A stretch of DNA of 48,998 nt. Source: an uncultured Clostridia bacterium. GTDB taxonomy: Bacteria; Bacillota_A; Clostridia; TANB77; CAG-508. The stretch is taken from contig CALXSA010000003.1 of NCBI GenBank assembly GCA_944390995.1, positions 1 through 48,998 on the forward strand. The letters are read 5' to 3'. The notes under the pieces are model-generated. The model saw only the letters and a list, made by a program, of their open reading frames with translations, did no database searches and had not been told where the DNA came from. Position 1 is the stretch's first letter. Every line of letters starts with the position of its first letter. Positions 1 to 6,964 of the stretch are shown here, one piece after another. The translations under genes and the position numbers were made by a program.

Positions 1-274
1 ATATAATTCCAATTGTTGGGTTATCACTTTCTGTTTTGATTAAATCATCAACTGCTGACAAATAAAAGTTTAATTTTCCTGCATATTCTGGTCTATATTC
101 TGTGTTTTTCAGTTCTACTACTATATAGCAGTGTAATTTGGTATGATAAAATAGCATATCTATGAAATAATCTTTATCATCTACTGTAATTTTATATTGA
201 TTCCCAATAAAACTAAACCCATTTCCCAACTCTAATAAAACTGTTTTTATACGTTCAACCATTGCTTTTTCCAT
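1..274 (-). pseudogene. 5'-truncated DUF1016/YhcG-type PDDEXK nuclease remnant (runs off left edge)
   Basis: Reading the minus strand from an ATG at 274 gives an open frame of 91 codons that runs off the window. It starts MEKAMVERIK and contains GNGFSFIGNQYKI, VDDKDYFIDMLFYH and CYIVVELKN. These match the C-terminal PD-(D/E)XK nuclease half of DUF1016/YhcG proteins, with the D and ExK positions kept. The family's N-terminal domain of roughly 150-200 residues is absent: an in-frame TGA lies eight codons upstream of the ATG, and no ribosome binding site precedes it. I infer a gene that lost its 5' half. A stand-alone short nuclease is possible but less likely. Confidence 0.65.
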
Positions 275-309
275 TTTTATTAATAGCTTGATTTTTCAAT
301 TGTTTTCTA

Positions 310-335
310 AATTTCGCAGATGCGTCTGCGAAATT
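310..335. repeat. Perfect 11-bp inverted repeat with 4-nt loop
   Basis: AATTTCGCAGA (310-320) and TCTGCGAAATT (325-335) are exact reverse complements around TGCG. A diverged copy of the same motif (AGCAGACGTGTCTACAAATTT) follows at about 357-377. It lies where the 5' half of the nuclease remnant should be. There is no T-tract, so it is probably not a terminator. The rest of 336-520 is AT-rich and I see no gene in it. Confidence 0.7.
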
Positions 336-524
336 CAAAATCTTAATTTTAAAATTAGCAGACGTGTCTACAAATTTATTAATACATTTACATTATAGCA
401 TTTATTTTCAAAAATTTCATTATAAATTCAAAAAAAGATAACATTATATTATTATTTTCTCTATTTTATGTGTTTTATTCATGTGTGTTTTCTTTTCCCA
501 AAATTGGCTTTTTAAAAAATGCGC

Positions 525-570
525 AAAAAAGAAACCTTTTTAAAGTAATCTCTAAAAAGGTTTCTTTTTT
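525..570. terminator. Bidirectional intrinsic terminator downstream of the spore protein gene
   Basis: The arms AAAAAAGAAACCTTTTTA and TAAAAAGGTTTCTTTTTT form a long stem with A-rich and T-rich flanks. On the minus strand it follows the spore protein gene by about 75 bases and ends in a U-run. Confidence 0.8.
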
Positions 571-644
571 ACGTGTTTTCTGAGCAAATATTTAAGTATA
601 AAATACTATTAATATTTATTGCTCTACATAGTCCTACGCAAAAA

Positions 645-845
645 CTATTTCATTTGGCTTTCAGCTTGTTGGATTAATTTTCTAACCATTTGTCCACCTA
701 TTCTTCCTGCATCTCTTGAAGATAAATCTCCATTATATCCTTGCTTTAGGTTTACACCAACTTCTGAAGCTACTTCATATTTGAATTTGTCTAGAGCTTC
801 TCTAGCTTCTGGAACAACTTTTGAATTGCTGTTTGAATATGCCAT
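645..845 (-). CDS. Alpha/beta-type small acid-soluble spore protein (SASP)
   Basis: This 66-residue protein matches the alpha/beta SASP family in length and in both signature blocks. One is the KFKYEVASEVGV segment; the other is the C-terminal SRDAGRIGGQMVRKLI block. These proteins coat and protect DNA in the dormant spore and are cut by the Gpr protease during germination; the cleavage site normally lies within the first block. A strong AGGAGGTGA ribosome binding site lies 8 nt before the ATG. It is a single-gene unit ending in the hairpin at 525-570. Expression in the forespore under sigma-G is expected for the family, but I could not pick out a convincing sigma-G promoter. It is direct evidence for a spore-former. 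Confidence 0.95.
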   Translation of the reverse strand: MAYSNSNSKVVPEAREALDKFKYEVASEVGVNLKQGYNGDLSSRDAGRIGGQMVRKLIQQAESQMK

Positions 846-966
846 TATAATTCACCTCCTAGAATGTGAAAATTTATTTTTGTACTTTGAAAAAGTATTA
901 AGTACCTTTTCATTAAATAGAATGTGCAATTATTTAAAAAATAAACTGGAAATTTTTGAGAAATTA

Positions 967-994
967 TTGTAATTATAAAATATCGTGATATAAT
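967..994 (+). promoter_or_regulatory. Sigma-A promoter for the Cof-type phosphatase
   Basis: TTGTAA (967-972), 16-bp spacer, TATAAT (989-994), with an extended -10 TGA just before it. It lies 40 bases upstream of the start codon. Confidence 0.65.
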
Positions 995-1033
995 GTAGTT
1001 TCAAATTGAGATAATAAAGATAGGAGAAAATGT

Positions 1034-1909
1034 ATGTACAAATTAGTTGCAATAGATTTAGATGGAACATTACTTAATTCATATGGTCAAATTTCAGAAA
1101 GAAATAGACAAGCTATAAAAAAGGCCCAGGAAAAAGGTATAAATATTGTTTTGGCTTCTGGAAGGTTGTTTAATTCTGTGAAAAATATTTCAAATGATTT
1201 GGGCGAAAATAAATATATTGTTTGCGGCAATGGTTCCTTAATTTATGATTTGCAAAATGAAGAAATAATATACGATAAATTTATTGAAAAAAATAAGGTT
1301 CTTCAAATTATTGATATTTGCGAAAAAAACAGTATATATTATAATATTTATACAGAAAATATGGTTATAGCCAAAACCCTTGAGAATAACGTGCTTTTTT
1401 ATCATCAAGAAAATGCGAATAAGCCCGAGAACAAAAAAACTAAAATAAATTTGGTTGATGATATATATAATTATGTAGAAAATTTAGATAATGAAAATAT
1501 TTTGAAAATTACGATTAGCGATAAAAGCAGTATAATTTTTAATAGTATTATAAAGAAATTAAGGAATATTAAAAACATCGATGTTTTAGATGTGGCACAT
1601 ATGTCACGAAAGATGATTAAGTCTGGAACTGAGGCAGTTTCGCTTGAGTATTATTATTCTGAAATTACTAGTGAAAATGTAGATAAGTGGAATGCGCTTG
1701 CATGGCTAGCCGAAAAGATTGGTATTTCTAGTGAGGAAGTTATTGCTATTGGTGATAATGTAAACGACAAGCTCATGATTGAAAATGCTGGACTTGGCGT
1801 TGCAATGGGAAACAGCGCGCCATACATTCAGGAAGTGGCGGATAAAGTTGTAGCTAACAATAACGAAGATGGTGTTGCACAGGCAATTGAGGAAAATTGT
1901 TTGTTGTAA
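1034..1909 (+). CDS. Cof-type HAD-IIB family sugar-phosphate phosphatase
   Basis: This 291-residue protein has the HAD phosphatase motifs: motif I DLDGTLL with the nucleophile D8 and D10, motif II in LASGR (41-44), and motif IV GDNVND (240-245) followed by GLGVAMGNS. The central region (about 85-190) is the type IIB cap, which selects the substrate. Relatives are cytoplasmic Mg2+-dependent phosphatases for sugar phosphates, phosphorylated cofactors or nucleotides; the real substrate cannot be read from the sequence. The ribosome binding site AGGAG lies 7 nt before the ATG. It stands alone, divergent from the spore protein gene. Confidence 0.9.
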   Translation: MYKLVAIDLDGTLLNSYGQISERNRQAIKKAQEKGINIVLASGRLFNSVKNISNDLGENKYIVCGNGSLIYDLQNEEIIYDKFIEKNKVLQIIDICEKNSIYYNIYTENMVIAKTLENNVLFYHQENANKPENKKTKINLVDDIYNYVENLDNENILKITISDKSSIIFNSIIKKLRNIKNIDVLDVAHMSRKMIKSGTEAVSLEYYYSEITSENVDKWNALAWLAEKIGISSEEVIAIGDNVNDKLMIENAGLGVAMGNSAPYIQEVADKVVANNNEDGVAQAIEENCLL

Positions 1910-2162
1910 AATTTAAGTTTTTTTATTTCAGATAATTCATTGCTTTTGTGTAATGGATAAGTTTGTACAAGTTTAAAACATGATGCAGTAATGAAATTCT
2001 TTTAAAATTAATTTTTGTTGTATTTACACAAACCAACGTATATTATTAAATAAAAGTGCACAAACTGTTATAAGTATTTTTCTTACAATTATTATTCGTA
2101 TTTTTATATGAATTATACAAATAATAATTATTGAATATATTATAGTAGGAGGTGCATTTTTT

Positions 2163-2372
2163 ATGGATAAAAAGAAACAATATAACGAAATTGCACAAAA
2201 TGAGATTGAAAAAGATAATGTTGGCGGAAATGTTGGCAATTTTAATATGGATAAGAGCGAATCTGAAGAAGATGTCACAAAATATGGTGAGTTCGTTTCA
2301 TCGTATTTTGCTTGGCTCACACCAGAAAGACAGAAGAAAAGGGCAAAAGAGATTGACGACATGACAAAATAA
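2163..2372 (+). CDS. Small acidic/charged hypothetical protein (69 aa)
   Basis: I do not recognise the family. A very strong AGGAGGTG ribosome binding site precedes the ATG at 2163. The first half is hydrophilic and rich in N, D and E; the second holds YGEFVSSYFAWLTPERQKKRAKEIDD, which may form one amphipathic helix. There is no membrane segment or cysteine. The overlapping frame starting at 2152 lacks this ribosome binding site fit and is rejected. The gene ends directly in the first unit of a GGGGACAGGTCTC repeat array. The 250 bases between the Cof gene and this one hold no other gene that I can see. Confidence 0.6.
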   Translation: MDKKKQYNEIAQNEIEKDNVGGNVGNFNMDKSESEEDVTKYGEFVSSYFAWLTPERQKKRAKEIDDMTK

Positions 2373-2468
2373 TTTCGTTTTGGGGACAGGTCTCACAGCG
2401 AAAAAAATTTCGTTTCGGGGACAGGTCTCGCAGCGAAAAAAATTTCGTTTCGGGGACAGGTCTCGCAA
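2371..2468. repeat. Three tandem units of the GGGGACAGGTCTC intergenic repeat
   Basis: Three near-identical units of about 35 bp follow one another, each reading TTTCGTTT(T/C)GGGGACAGG followed by TCTC(A/G)CAGCGAAAA. The array begins at the stop codon of the preceding small gene. Related copies occur near 11424, 12231, 15979, 20962, 24907, 38347 and 47773. Confidence 0.9.
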
Positions 2469-2492
2469 GAAAACACGCAATTTGGAGCAGAG

Positions 2493-2520
2493 CTGTTTTT
2501 TCCTCCGTCCCCAAAAACAG
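2493..2520. repeat. CTGTTTTT hairpin repeat, copy 1
   Basis: CTGTTTTT (2493-2500) pairs with AAAAACAG (2513-2520) around TCCTCCGTCCCC. The same hairpin, including the GGGGACGGAGGA loop on the other strand, recurs at 18145 and 40005. Confidence 0.75.
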
Positions 2521-2547
2521 GTTTCTTCGAAATTTTCTCCAAACTAC

Positions 2548-2576
2548 TTGAAAATTTGGTAAATAGAATATATAAT
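2548..2576 (+). promoter_or_regulatory. Sigma-A promoter for hpf
   Basis: TTGAAA (2548-2553), 17-bp spacer, TATAAT (2571-2576). It lies 48 bases upstream of the start codon and just after the repeat cluster. Confidence 0.8.
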
Positions 2577-2623
2577 ATACGTACTAAACTTAAGTAGAAC
2601 TTTTTTGGAAGGAGAGAATAGTT

Positions 2624-3154
2624 ATGAATATAAAAATAACAAGCAAAGAATTAGGCGCAACAGATGCTATTAAGGATTACATTGAGAAGAAATCTGAAAG
2701 ATTGGTAAAATATTTTGGAGAAGAAATTGATGTATATGCAACCATTAAAACAGAAGGAAGTGATAAGGTAGCAGAAATAAATATAAAGGCAGAGTCTGAT
2801 GACTTTAGAGCAGTTACTGCTCACAGGGACTTATATGCTGCTATTGATAAGGATATAGACATTTTAGAAGGTCAAGTTAGAAAAATGAAAACTAAAAAAG
2901 ATAAGCAAAACATGACTGAGTCTATAAGAGCAAAAGCAGAAATTAGAACAGAGGATGCAGAAGTTTCTGACGAAATCGTAAAGGTTCTATATTATGATAT
3001 AAAACCAATGACACCTGAAGATGCTAAACTAAAATTACAAGAGCAACCACAAAACAGGTTCTTGGCATTTATTGATATAGATACAGGAAAGACAAATGTT
3101 ATATATAGATTGAAAGACAACAAAAATTTTGGTTTAGTAGAACCAGAGGGATAG
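2624..3154 (+). CDS. hpf: Ribosome hibernation-promoting factor, long form
   Basis: This 176-residue protein has the two-domain layout of long HPF. The N-terminal S30AE/YfiA domain (about 1-100) starts MNIKITSKELGAT and has the basic segment QVRKMKTKKDKQ near its end. The C-terminal dimerisation domain (about 115-176) contains KPMTPEDAKLKLQ and ends YRLKDNKNFGLVEPE. Long HPF binds the 30S decoding centre and joins two 70S ribosomes into inactive 100S dimers during starvation. The ribosome binding site GGAAGGAG precedes the ATG. It is a single-gene unit with its own promoter and terminator. Confidence 0.95.
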   Translation: MNIKITSKELGATDAIKDYIEKKSERLVKYFGEEIDVYATIKTEGSDKVAEINIKAESDDFRAVTAHRDLYAAIDKDIDILEGQVRKMKTKKDKQNMTESIRAKAEIRTEDAEVSDEIVKVLYYDIKPMTPEDAKLKLQEQPQNRFLAFIDIDTGKTNVIYRLKDNKNFGLVEPEG

Positions 3155-3164
3155 TTCCATATAC

Positions 3165-3202
3165 ACAAACACATGGTAAGCCGTGTGTTTGTTCTTTTAT
3201 TT
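3165..3202 (+). terminator. Intrinsic terminator of hpf
   Basis: ACAAACACATGG (3165-3176) pairs with CCGTGTGTTTGT (3181-3192) with one G-U pair and a TAAG loop, followed by a T-rich run. Confidence 0.85.
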
Positions 3203-3484
3203 TTTTTTCTTTTTTAATGGAACAACTTGCAAAGTATATCCCATAGCATATAACATTTTCATTAAAGTAGTATATTGAGGTGTACGCACAAAGTTCTCAA
3301 TCTTAGCAATAGATGATTGAACTATCCCCGTTAGATTGCTTAACTCCTGTTGCGTTAAGTTTGATTTTTTCCTTGCTTCGATTGTAGCTTTTATAATCTC
3401 TTTTTCAAGTTCCATTTCTTCTTCTTCCTCAGGTGTAAATTGTAATTCCTTTTTCACATCTTTCCACTTTTTAAATTCACTCAT
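3197..3484 (-). CDS. HigA-like XRE-family antitoxin
   Basis: This 95-residue protein, counted from the ATG at 3484, has a Cro/C1-type helix-turn-helix in its C-terminal half: ARKKSNLTQQELSNLTGI, then SSIAKIENFVRTP. An acidic stretch (EEEEEMELEKE) precedes it. The ATG at 3484 fits the AGAGGAG ribosome binding site better than the GTG three codons upstream. Its start overlaps the toxin stop codon by 8 bases (ATGAGTGA), so the two are translationally coupled. The toxin-first gene order is that of higBA modules. It should neutralise the toxin and repress the shared promoter. Confidence 0.88.
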   Translation of the reverse strand: MSEFKKWKDVKKELQFTPEEEEEMELEKEIIKATIEARKKSNLTQQELSNLTGIVQSSIAKIENFVRTPQYTTLMKMLYAMGYTLQVVPLKKKKK

Positions 3485-3839
3485 CTTGACCACTCCTCTT
3501 TTTATAATCTTTTAATAGCCTTTTGGCTTTTTCTATCTCGCTCCTAGGTGTTTTTTGAGTTTGTTTCATAAATACACTTAATAATACAAATTTATTATTA
3601 CACCAACTTGCAAATAATATTCTATCTCTTGAAGGTCTTAATTCCCATATTTCTTTATCTAATTTTTTTATATATGGTTCTGTAAGTGTAAGACCATATT
3701 CTGATAATAACTCAATATACATATTTATTTTCTTTAACTTTTGTCTGTTTTCTTTGCTTTTACTTTTATTTAATCTTTGTATATATTCATATACGTCACT
3801 TTTTCCGTTTTTGTCTTCATAAATTTCAATGTCGAACAT
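3477..3839 (-). CDS. HigB/RelE-like toxin (phage Gp49-type family)
   Basis: This 120-residue protein has the RelE-superfamily pattern: an N-terminal YEDKNGKSDVYEYIQRL helix, then EPYIKKLDKEIWELRPSRDRILFA and a late strand (KFVLLSVFMKQTQKTP) as in Gp49-type HigB toxins. Family members are ribosome-dependent mRNA endonucleases. The conserved ELRP...R segment is present, so it looks intact. It is the first gene of the two-gene unit and has the AAAGGAG ribosome binding site. Confidence 0.88.
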   Translation of the reverse strand: MFDIEIYEDKNGKSDVYEYIQRLNKSKSKENRQKLKKINMYIELLSEYGLTLTEPYIKKLDKEIWELRPSRDRILFASWCNNKFVLLSVFMKQTQKTPRSEIEKAKRLLKDYKKRSGQDE

Positions 3840-3864
3840 TAATTTATTGCTCCTTTGCTTCTAT

Positions 3865-3894
3865 ATTATATCTTAAAAGGTATAATATTGTCAA
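3865..3894 (-). promoter_or_regulatory. Promoter of the HigBA-like operon
   Basis: On the minus strand: TTGACA (3894-3889), 18-bp spacer, TATAAT (3870-3865) with extended -10 TGA-like context. It lies 26 bases upstream of the toxin start. Confidence 0.75.
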
Positions 3895-4021
3895 TATTAT
3901 TTTTAATCTATAGTATTGTGGCATTATTTTCTTAATCTGATTAAGTATAAATTATTATTGTAGCTATACTGGAATTTACTTTTACACTTAACCCCTATTG
4001 GGAATTTTTTGCGAAAAAGCC

Positions 4022-4050
4022 TTGCCAAAAGGCTTTTTTCATGGTATAAT
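4022..4050 (+). promoter_or_regulatory. rpsT promoter embedded in a hairpin
   Basis: TTGCCA (4022-4027), 17-bp spacer, TATAAT (4045-4050). The -35 box lies in the loop of an AAAAAGCC/GGCTTTTTT hairpin (about 4013-4039) that itself looks like a terminator. Confidence 0.75.
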
Positions 4051-4093
4051 ATTTTACGTTATATTTTACTTAGCTTAAAGGGAGGTGCAAAAC

Positions 4094-4360
4094 ATGCCAA
4101 ATATAAAGTCAGCTATAAAAAGAGTTAGTGTTATTGAGAAGAAAACTTTAAGAAATAACATGATTAAGTCTGAATATAAAACAGCTATAAAGAGATTTGA
4201 AGAAGCTTTGAATAATAATAATATGGAAGATGCTACAAAGTTATTTTCAGTAGCAACAAGAAAAATAGACCAAGCTTGTAGCAAAGGTGTTATAGTAAAA
4301 AACACAGCTGCTAGAAAGAAATCTAATTTAGCTAAAAAATTAAATGCTGCAAATGCATAG
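4094..4360 (+). CDS. rpsT: 30S ribosomal protein S20
   Basis: This 88-residue basic protein starts [11 protein letters not shown], the canonical S20 N-terminus, and ends [15 protein letters not shown]20 binds 16S rRNA as a primary assembly protein of the small subunit. The ATG at 4094 is preceded by GGGAGGTG. A GTG three codons upstream lies inside that ribosome binding site and is rejected. The length is usual for the family. It is a single-gene unit with its own promoter and terminator. Confidence 0.97.
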   Translation: MPNIKSAIKRVSVIEKKTLRNNMIKSEYKTAIKRFEEALNNNNMEDATKLFSVATRKIDQACSKGVIVKNTAARKKSNLAKKLNAANA

Positions 4361-4392
4361 AGGTAAAAAATTGTGCACAGTTTTTTATTACG

Positions 4393-4427
4393 AGATTGTA
4401 AATTTTATGATTTACAATCTTTTTTTG
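4393..4427 (+). terminator. Intrinsic terminator of rpsT
   Basis: AGATTGTAAAT (4393-4403) pairs exactly with ATTTACAATCT (4410-4420), followed by TTTTTTT. Confidence 0.92.
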
Positions 4428-4614
4428 TGCTTGCCAGCTGGTTTAAATTTCCTTTGATTTTCTTTGTTTTATATGGTAACATAATCTTATGATTGCTGTT
4501 TATATTGTTATATTAAAGCAACTTTTGCGAATTATAGCAATACCTGTTTTTGTACTTTATTTGACCGATTGAATTACGCTTACTTTTAAAATCAATTTGA
4601 TTGGAGGAGCTTAT

Positions 4615-4857
4615 ATGAAATTAGTTATCAATAATTTTAAGAAGATGGATGCTTCAATCTTAAAGGTTAAAAATAACGGTTTGAAATTTTGTTTTGTATT
4701 ATTGCTGGTTGCAACTTTTATTTTAAGTTTATACTTAAATGTACATAACCCTGCTTTATTTTTGATTGGAGTATCGCTATTCAAGTCTTCATTGTTTTTC
4801 ATAGTATTTTTTATAATATGTGCACTAGCAATTAATACTATAAAAAAGGATGTGTAG
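4615..4857 (+). CDS. Small two-helix membrane protein, function unknown
   Basis: The start is the ATG at 4615, preceded by GGAGGAG; an ATA-type in-frame extension upstream has no binding site. The 80-residue protein has a short amphipathic N-terminus (MKLVINNFKKMDASILKVKN) and two hydrophobic helices at about 27-47 and 52-75. It ends in a KKDV tail. I do not recognise a named family. It sits directly after the rpsT terminator and is followed by non-coding repeat DNA, so the context gives little help. Confidence 0.7.
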   Translation: MKLVINNFKKMDASILKVKNNGLKFCFVLLLVATFILSLYLNVHNPALFLIGVSLFKSSLFFIVFFIICALAINTIKKDV

Positions 4858-4957
4858 CAACTTTGAGGCAAATGACATAACCTAAATTAATCTCACAATT
4901 ATAGCACATTTTTGAATGATCTTTTTGCTATTTATATTTTATCTTTTTAATATATTT

Positions 4958-4995
4958 TTTAGCAACTAATAAATAATATTAGTTGCTAAATTTAT
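4958..4995 (+). terminator. Probable terminator hairpin after the small membrane protein gene
   Basis: TTTAGCAACTAATA (4958-4971) pairs exactly with TATTAGTTGCTAAA (4977-4990) around AATAA. The following T-run is short (TTTATG), so termination may be weak. Confidence 0.55.
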
Positions 4996-5237
4996 GTTCA
5001 TGAAATAATTGCATATATGCCCGAAAAAGGCCTCCTTTCCAAATAATGTGTAATATTATTTATTTTAATATTTTTGTATAATAGGGGTAATATAGATTTA
5101 TCTTTCAAGGTATTGATTAAATAAAAATAGATTATAATTTATTAGATTATAAAGCATATATTGCAATTATGCATATATTAAATCACACTTTTTGTTATAT
5201 TGCAAGAACTTTCGTTCGACAAAATTCGACAAATGTG

Positions 5238-5345
5238 GCTGCATTGCTTGTTGCTCTAGCAATGCAGCAATTAAATTTGTTTAAATTTTATTACTCTACG
5301 CGTCCCGTCTCAGTGTATGTAACCGCGTTTTTAATGCAATTACTC
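5238..5345. repeat. Decayed copy of the intergenic palindrome family
   Basis: The 617 bases between 4858 and 5474 hold no gene. Besides the hairpin at 4958, this part contains a perfect 11-bp stem GCTGCATTGCT/AGCAATGCAGC (5238-5248, 5258-5268). It also carries the 18-mer GTGTATGTAACCGCGTTT (5313-5330), which recurs exactly inside the palindrome at 10382-10399. I read it as a degraded relative next to the intact copy at 5354-5474. Confidence 0.6.
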
Positions 5346-5353
5346 AACTTGCT

Positions 5354-5474
5354 GTTAGCAAGAGAATTGCTTTTTGGCTAGGCGCACAAACGAGAAATTC
5401 GCAGGCGTACTTTGTGTACGTCGAGAATTTTCGATGTGAAGTGCAACAACGCCAAAAACAATTCTCTTGCTAAC
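5354..5474 (+). repeat. Intergenic palindromic element 1 (type A), abutting the gatB stop codon
   Basis: The outer arms GTTAGCAAGAGAATTG (5354-5369) and its exact reverse complement (5459-5474) bound a 121-bp element. The pairing continues inward through TTTTTGGC/GCCAAAAA with one bulged base. The interior has a second hairpin around CGTACTTTGTGTACG. The element ends at 5474 and the gatB TGA is at 5475-5477. It is homologous to the element at 44086-44208, which lies in the opposite orientation. Confidence 0.88.
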
Positions 5475-6914
5475 TCATTTTAATTTATTGATAAACAACT
5501 CATTTAACATCCTCGGATTCGCCTTCCCCTTTGTCTCCTTCATTGCTTGTCCAAGCAAGAATTTTAGCGCTCTGTCTTTGCCTGCTTTATAGTCTGCTAC
5601 AGATTGAGGGTTTGCGGCAATTATTTTTTCTACTACTTCTTTTATTGCACTCTCATCAGAAATTTGTATCCATCCTTTTTCTTCTATTATTTCTTCTGGT
5701 GCTTTTGGGTTTTCGAATAATTCTTCTACAACTTTCTTGCCTATTGCAGAGCTGATTGTTCCATTTTCTATCAATTTTACTAGGCTTGCAAGTTGCTCTG
5801 CTGTAAATGGTATCTCCGATGGCTCCATTTCTTTTTCATTCAAAATTCTCGAAACGTCTGACAAAAGCCAGTTTGCTACTGCTTTTGCATTTCCGCAAAG
5901 TTTTTCAGCCGCTTCAAACAAGTTTGATAAATATTTTGATGCTGTTAATAAGTTTGCGTCTTTTTCGCTTAGCTTAAAATCTGCCATGTATCTAGCTTTT
6001 CTGCTTTCAGGCATTTCTGGTAGGTTGTTTTTTATATTTTCTATATATTCCTCAGACAATCTTATTGCAACTAAGTCTGGCTCCGGGAAATATCTGTAGT
6101 CTTGAGCATCTTCTTTATCTCTCATTGAGAAAGTTTTTCCAGATATATCGTCCCATCTTAGAGTTTCCTGGTAAATTTTTCCACCGTCTTCTAGTACATT
6201 TACTTGTCTTTCAGCTTCGTATTCGATTGTTCTTGTAATTGACCTAAAAGAGTTCATGTTTTTAATTTCTGTTCTAGTCCCAAGTTCCACAGCGCCTTTT
6301 TTTCTTACAGACACATTAAGGTCTGCTCTAAATGAGCCCTCTTGCATTTTGCAGTCTGAAACCTCAATATATTCAAGTATTGATTTCAATTTTTTTAAGT
6401 ATCTATCAACTTCTCCGCTAGAACGGAAATCTGGTTCTGATACAATTTCTATTAATGGAACTCCTGCTCTATTTAAGTCTACCAAGCTTCCTCCGCTAAT
6501 TTCATTATGGTTTAGTTTTGCTGCATCTTCCTCTATGTGAATTCTGGTTATTCCTATTCTTTTTGGTTTTCCCTCGTCATCCTCTATATCTATATAACCA
6601 TGCTCACAAAGTGGTTTGTCAAATTGTGATATTTGATAAGATTTTGGTGTGTCTGGATAAAAATAGTTCTTTCTATCATTCTTGCTATTTCTAGAAATTT
6701 CACAATTAGTTGCTAGACCTGCCTTTACAGCATATTCCACAACCTTTTCATTTAATACTGGTAAAGCTCCCGGCATTGCCATACATACAGGGCATACATG
6801 TGTGTTTGGTTCTGCCCCAAACTCTGTAGGGCAAGAGCAGAATATTTTTGTTTTTGTTGAAAGCTCTGCATGCACTTCAAGTCCCATTACCATTTCGTAA
6901 TCTTTTTTTAACAT
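5475..6914 (-). CDS. gatB: Asp-tRNA(Asn)/Glu-tRNA(Gln) amidotransferase subunit B
   Basis: This 479-residue protein is full length for GatB. It has the N-terminal kinase-like cradle (GLEVHAELSTKTKIFC at about 11-26, CPVCMAMPGALPVLN at 40-54) and the C-terminal YqeY-like helical/tail domain, ending in KGKANPRMLNELF. GatB binds misacylated tRNA and activates the glutamate or aspartate gamma/beta carboxyl with ATP, receiving ammonia from GatA. An AAAAGGAGGAG ribosome binding site precedes the ATG. It is the last gene of gatC-gatA-gatB, 50 bases after gatA. A palindromic element starts immediately after its stop codon. Confidence 0.97.
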   Translation of the reverse strand: MLKKDYEMVMGLEVHAELSTKTKIFCSCPTEFGAEPNTHVCPVCMAMPGALPVLNEKVVEYAVKAGLATNCEISRNSKNDRKNYFYPDTPKSYQISQFDKPLCEHGYIDIEDDEGKPKRIGITRIHIEEDAAKLNHNEISGGSLVDLNRAGVPLIEIVSEPDFRSSGEVDRYLKKLKSILEYIEVSDCKMQEGSFRADLNVSVRKKGAVELGTRTEIKNMNSFRSITRTIEYEAERQVNVLEDGGKIYQETLRWDDISGKTFSMRDKEDAQDYRYFPEPDLVAIRLSEEYIENIKNNLPEMPESRKARYMADFKLSEKDANLLTASKYLSNLFEAAEKLCGNAKAVANWLLSDVSRILNEKEMEPSEIPFTAEQLASLVKLIENGTISSAIGKKVVEELFENPKAPEEIIEEKGWIQISDESAIKEVVEKIIAANPQSVADYKAGKDRALKFLLGQAMKETKGKANPRMLNELFINKLK

Positions 6915-6964
6915 TGTCTCCTCCTTTTTATATCTTCAATAATACACTTACATGGTGGCGTTAT

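Noticed and set aside
1910..2160. Coding potential between the Cof gene and the 69-aa gene
   Set aside because: The minus-strand frame there has no ribosome binding site and is the complement of the small plus-strand gene for much of its length.
2371..2468. CRISPR array
   Set aside because: The units are nearly identical with no unique spacers, and no cas genes are present.
2298..2562. Overlapping short frames on both strands (reading as Arg/Lys/Pro-rich peptides)
   Set aside because: They are translations of the GGGGACAGGTCTC repeat array, with no ribosome binding site and the same peptide repeated from each unit.
5169..5381. 70-codon plus-strand frame
   Set aside because: It lies entirely in the decayed palindrome region and has no ribosome binding site; its content follows the repeat, not a protein.
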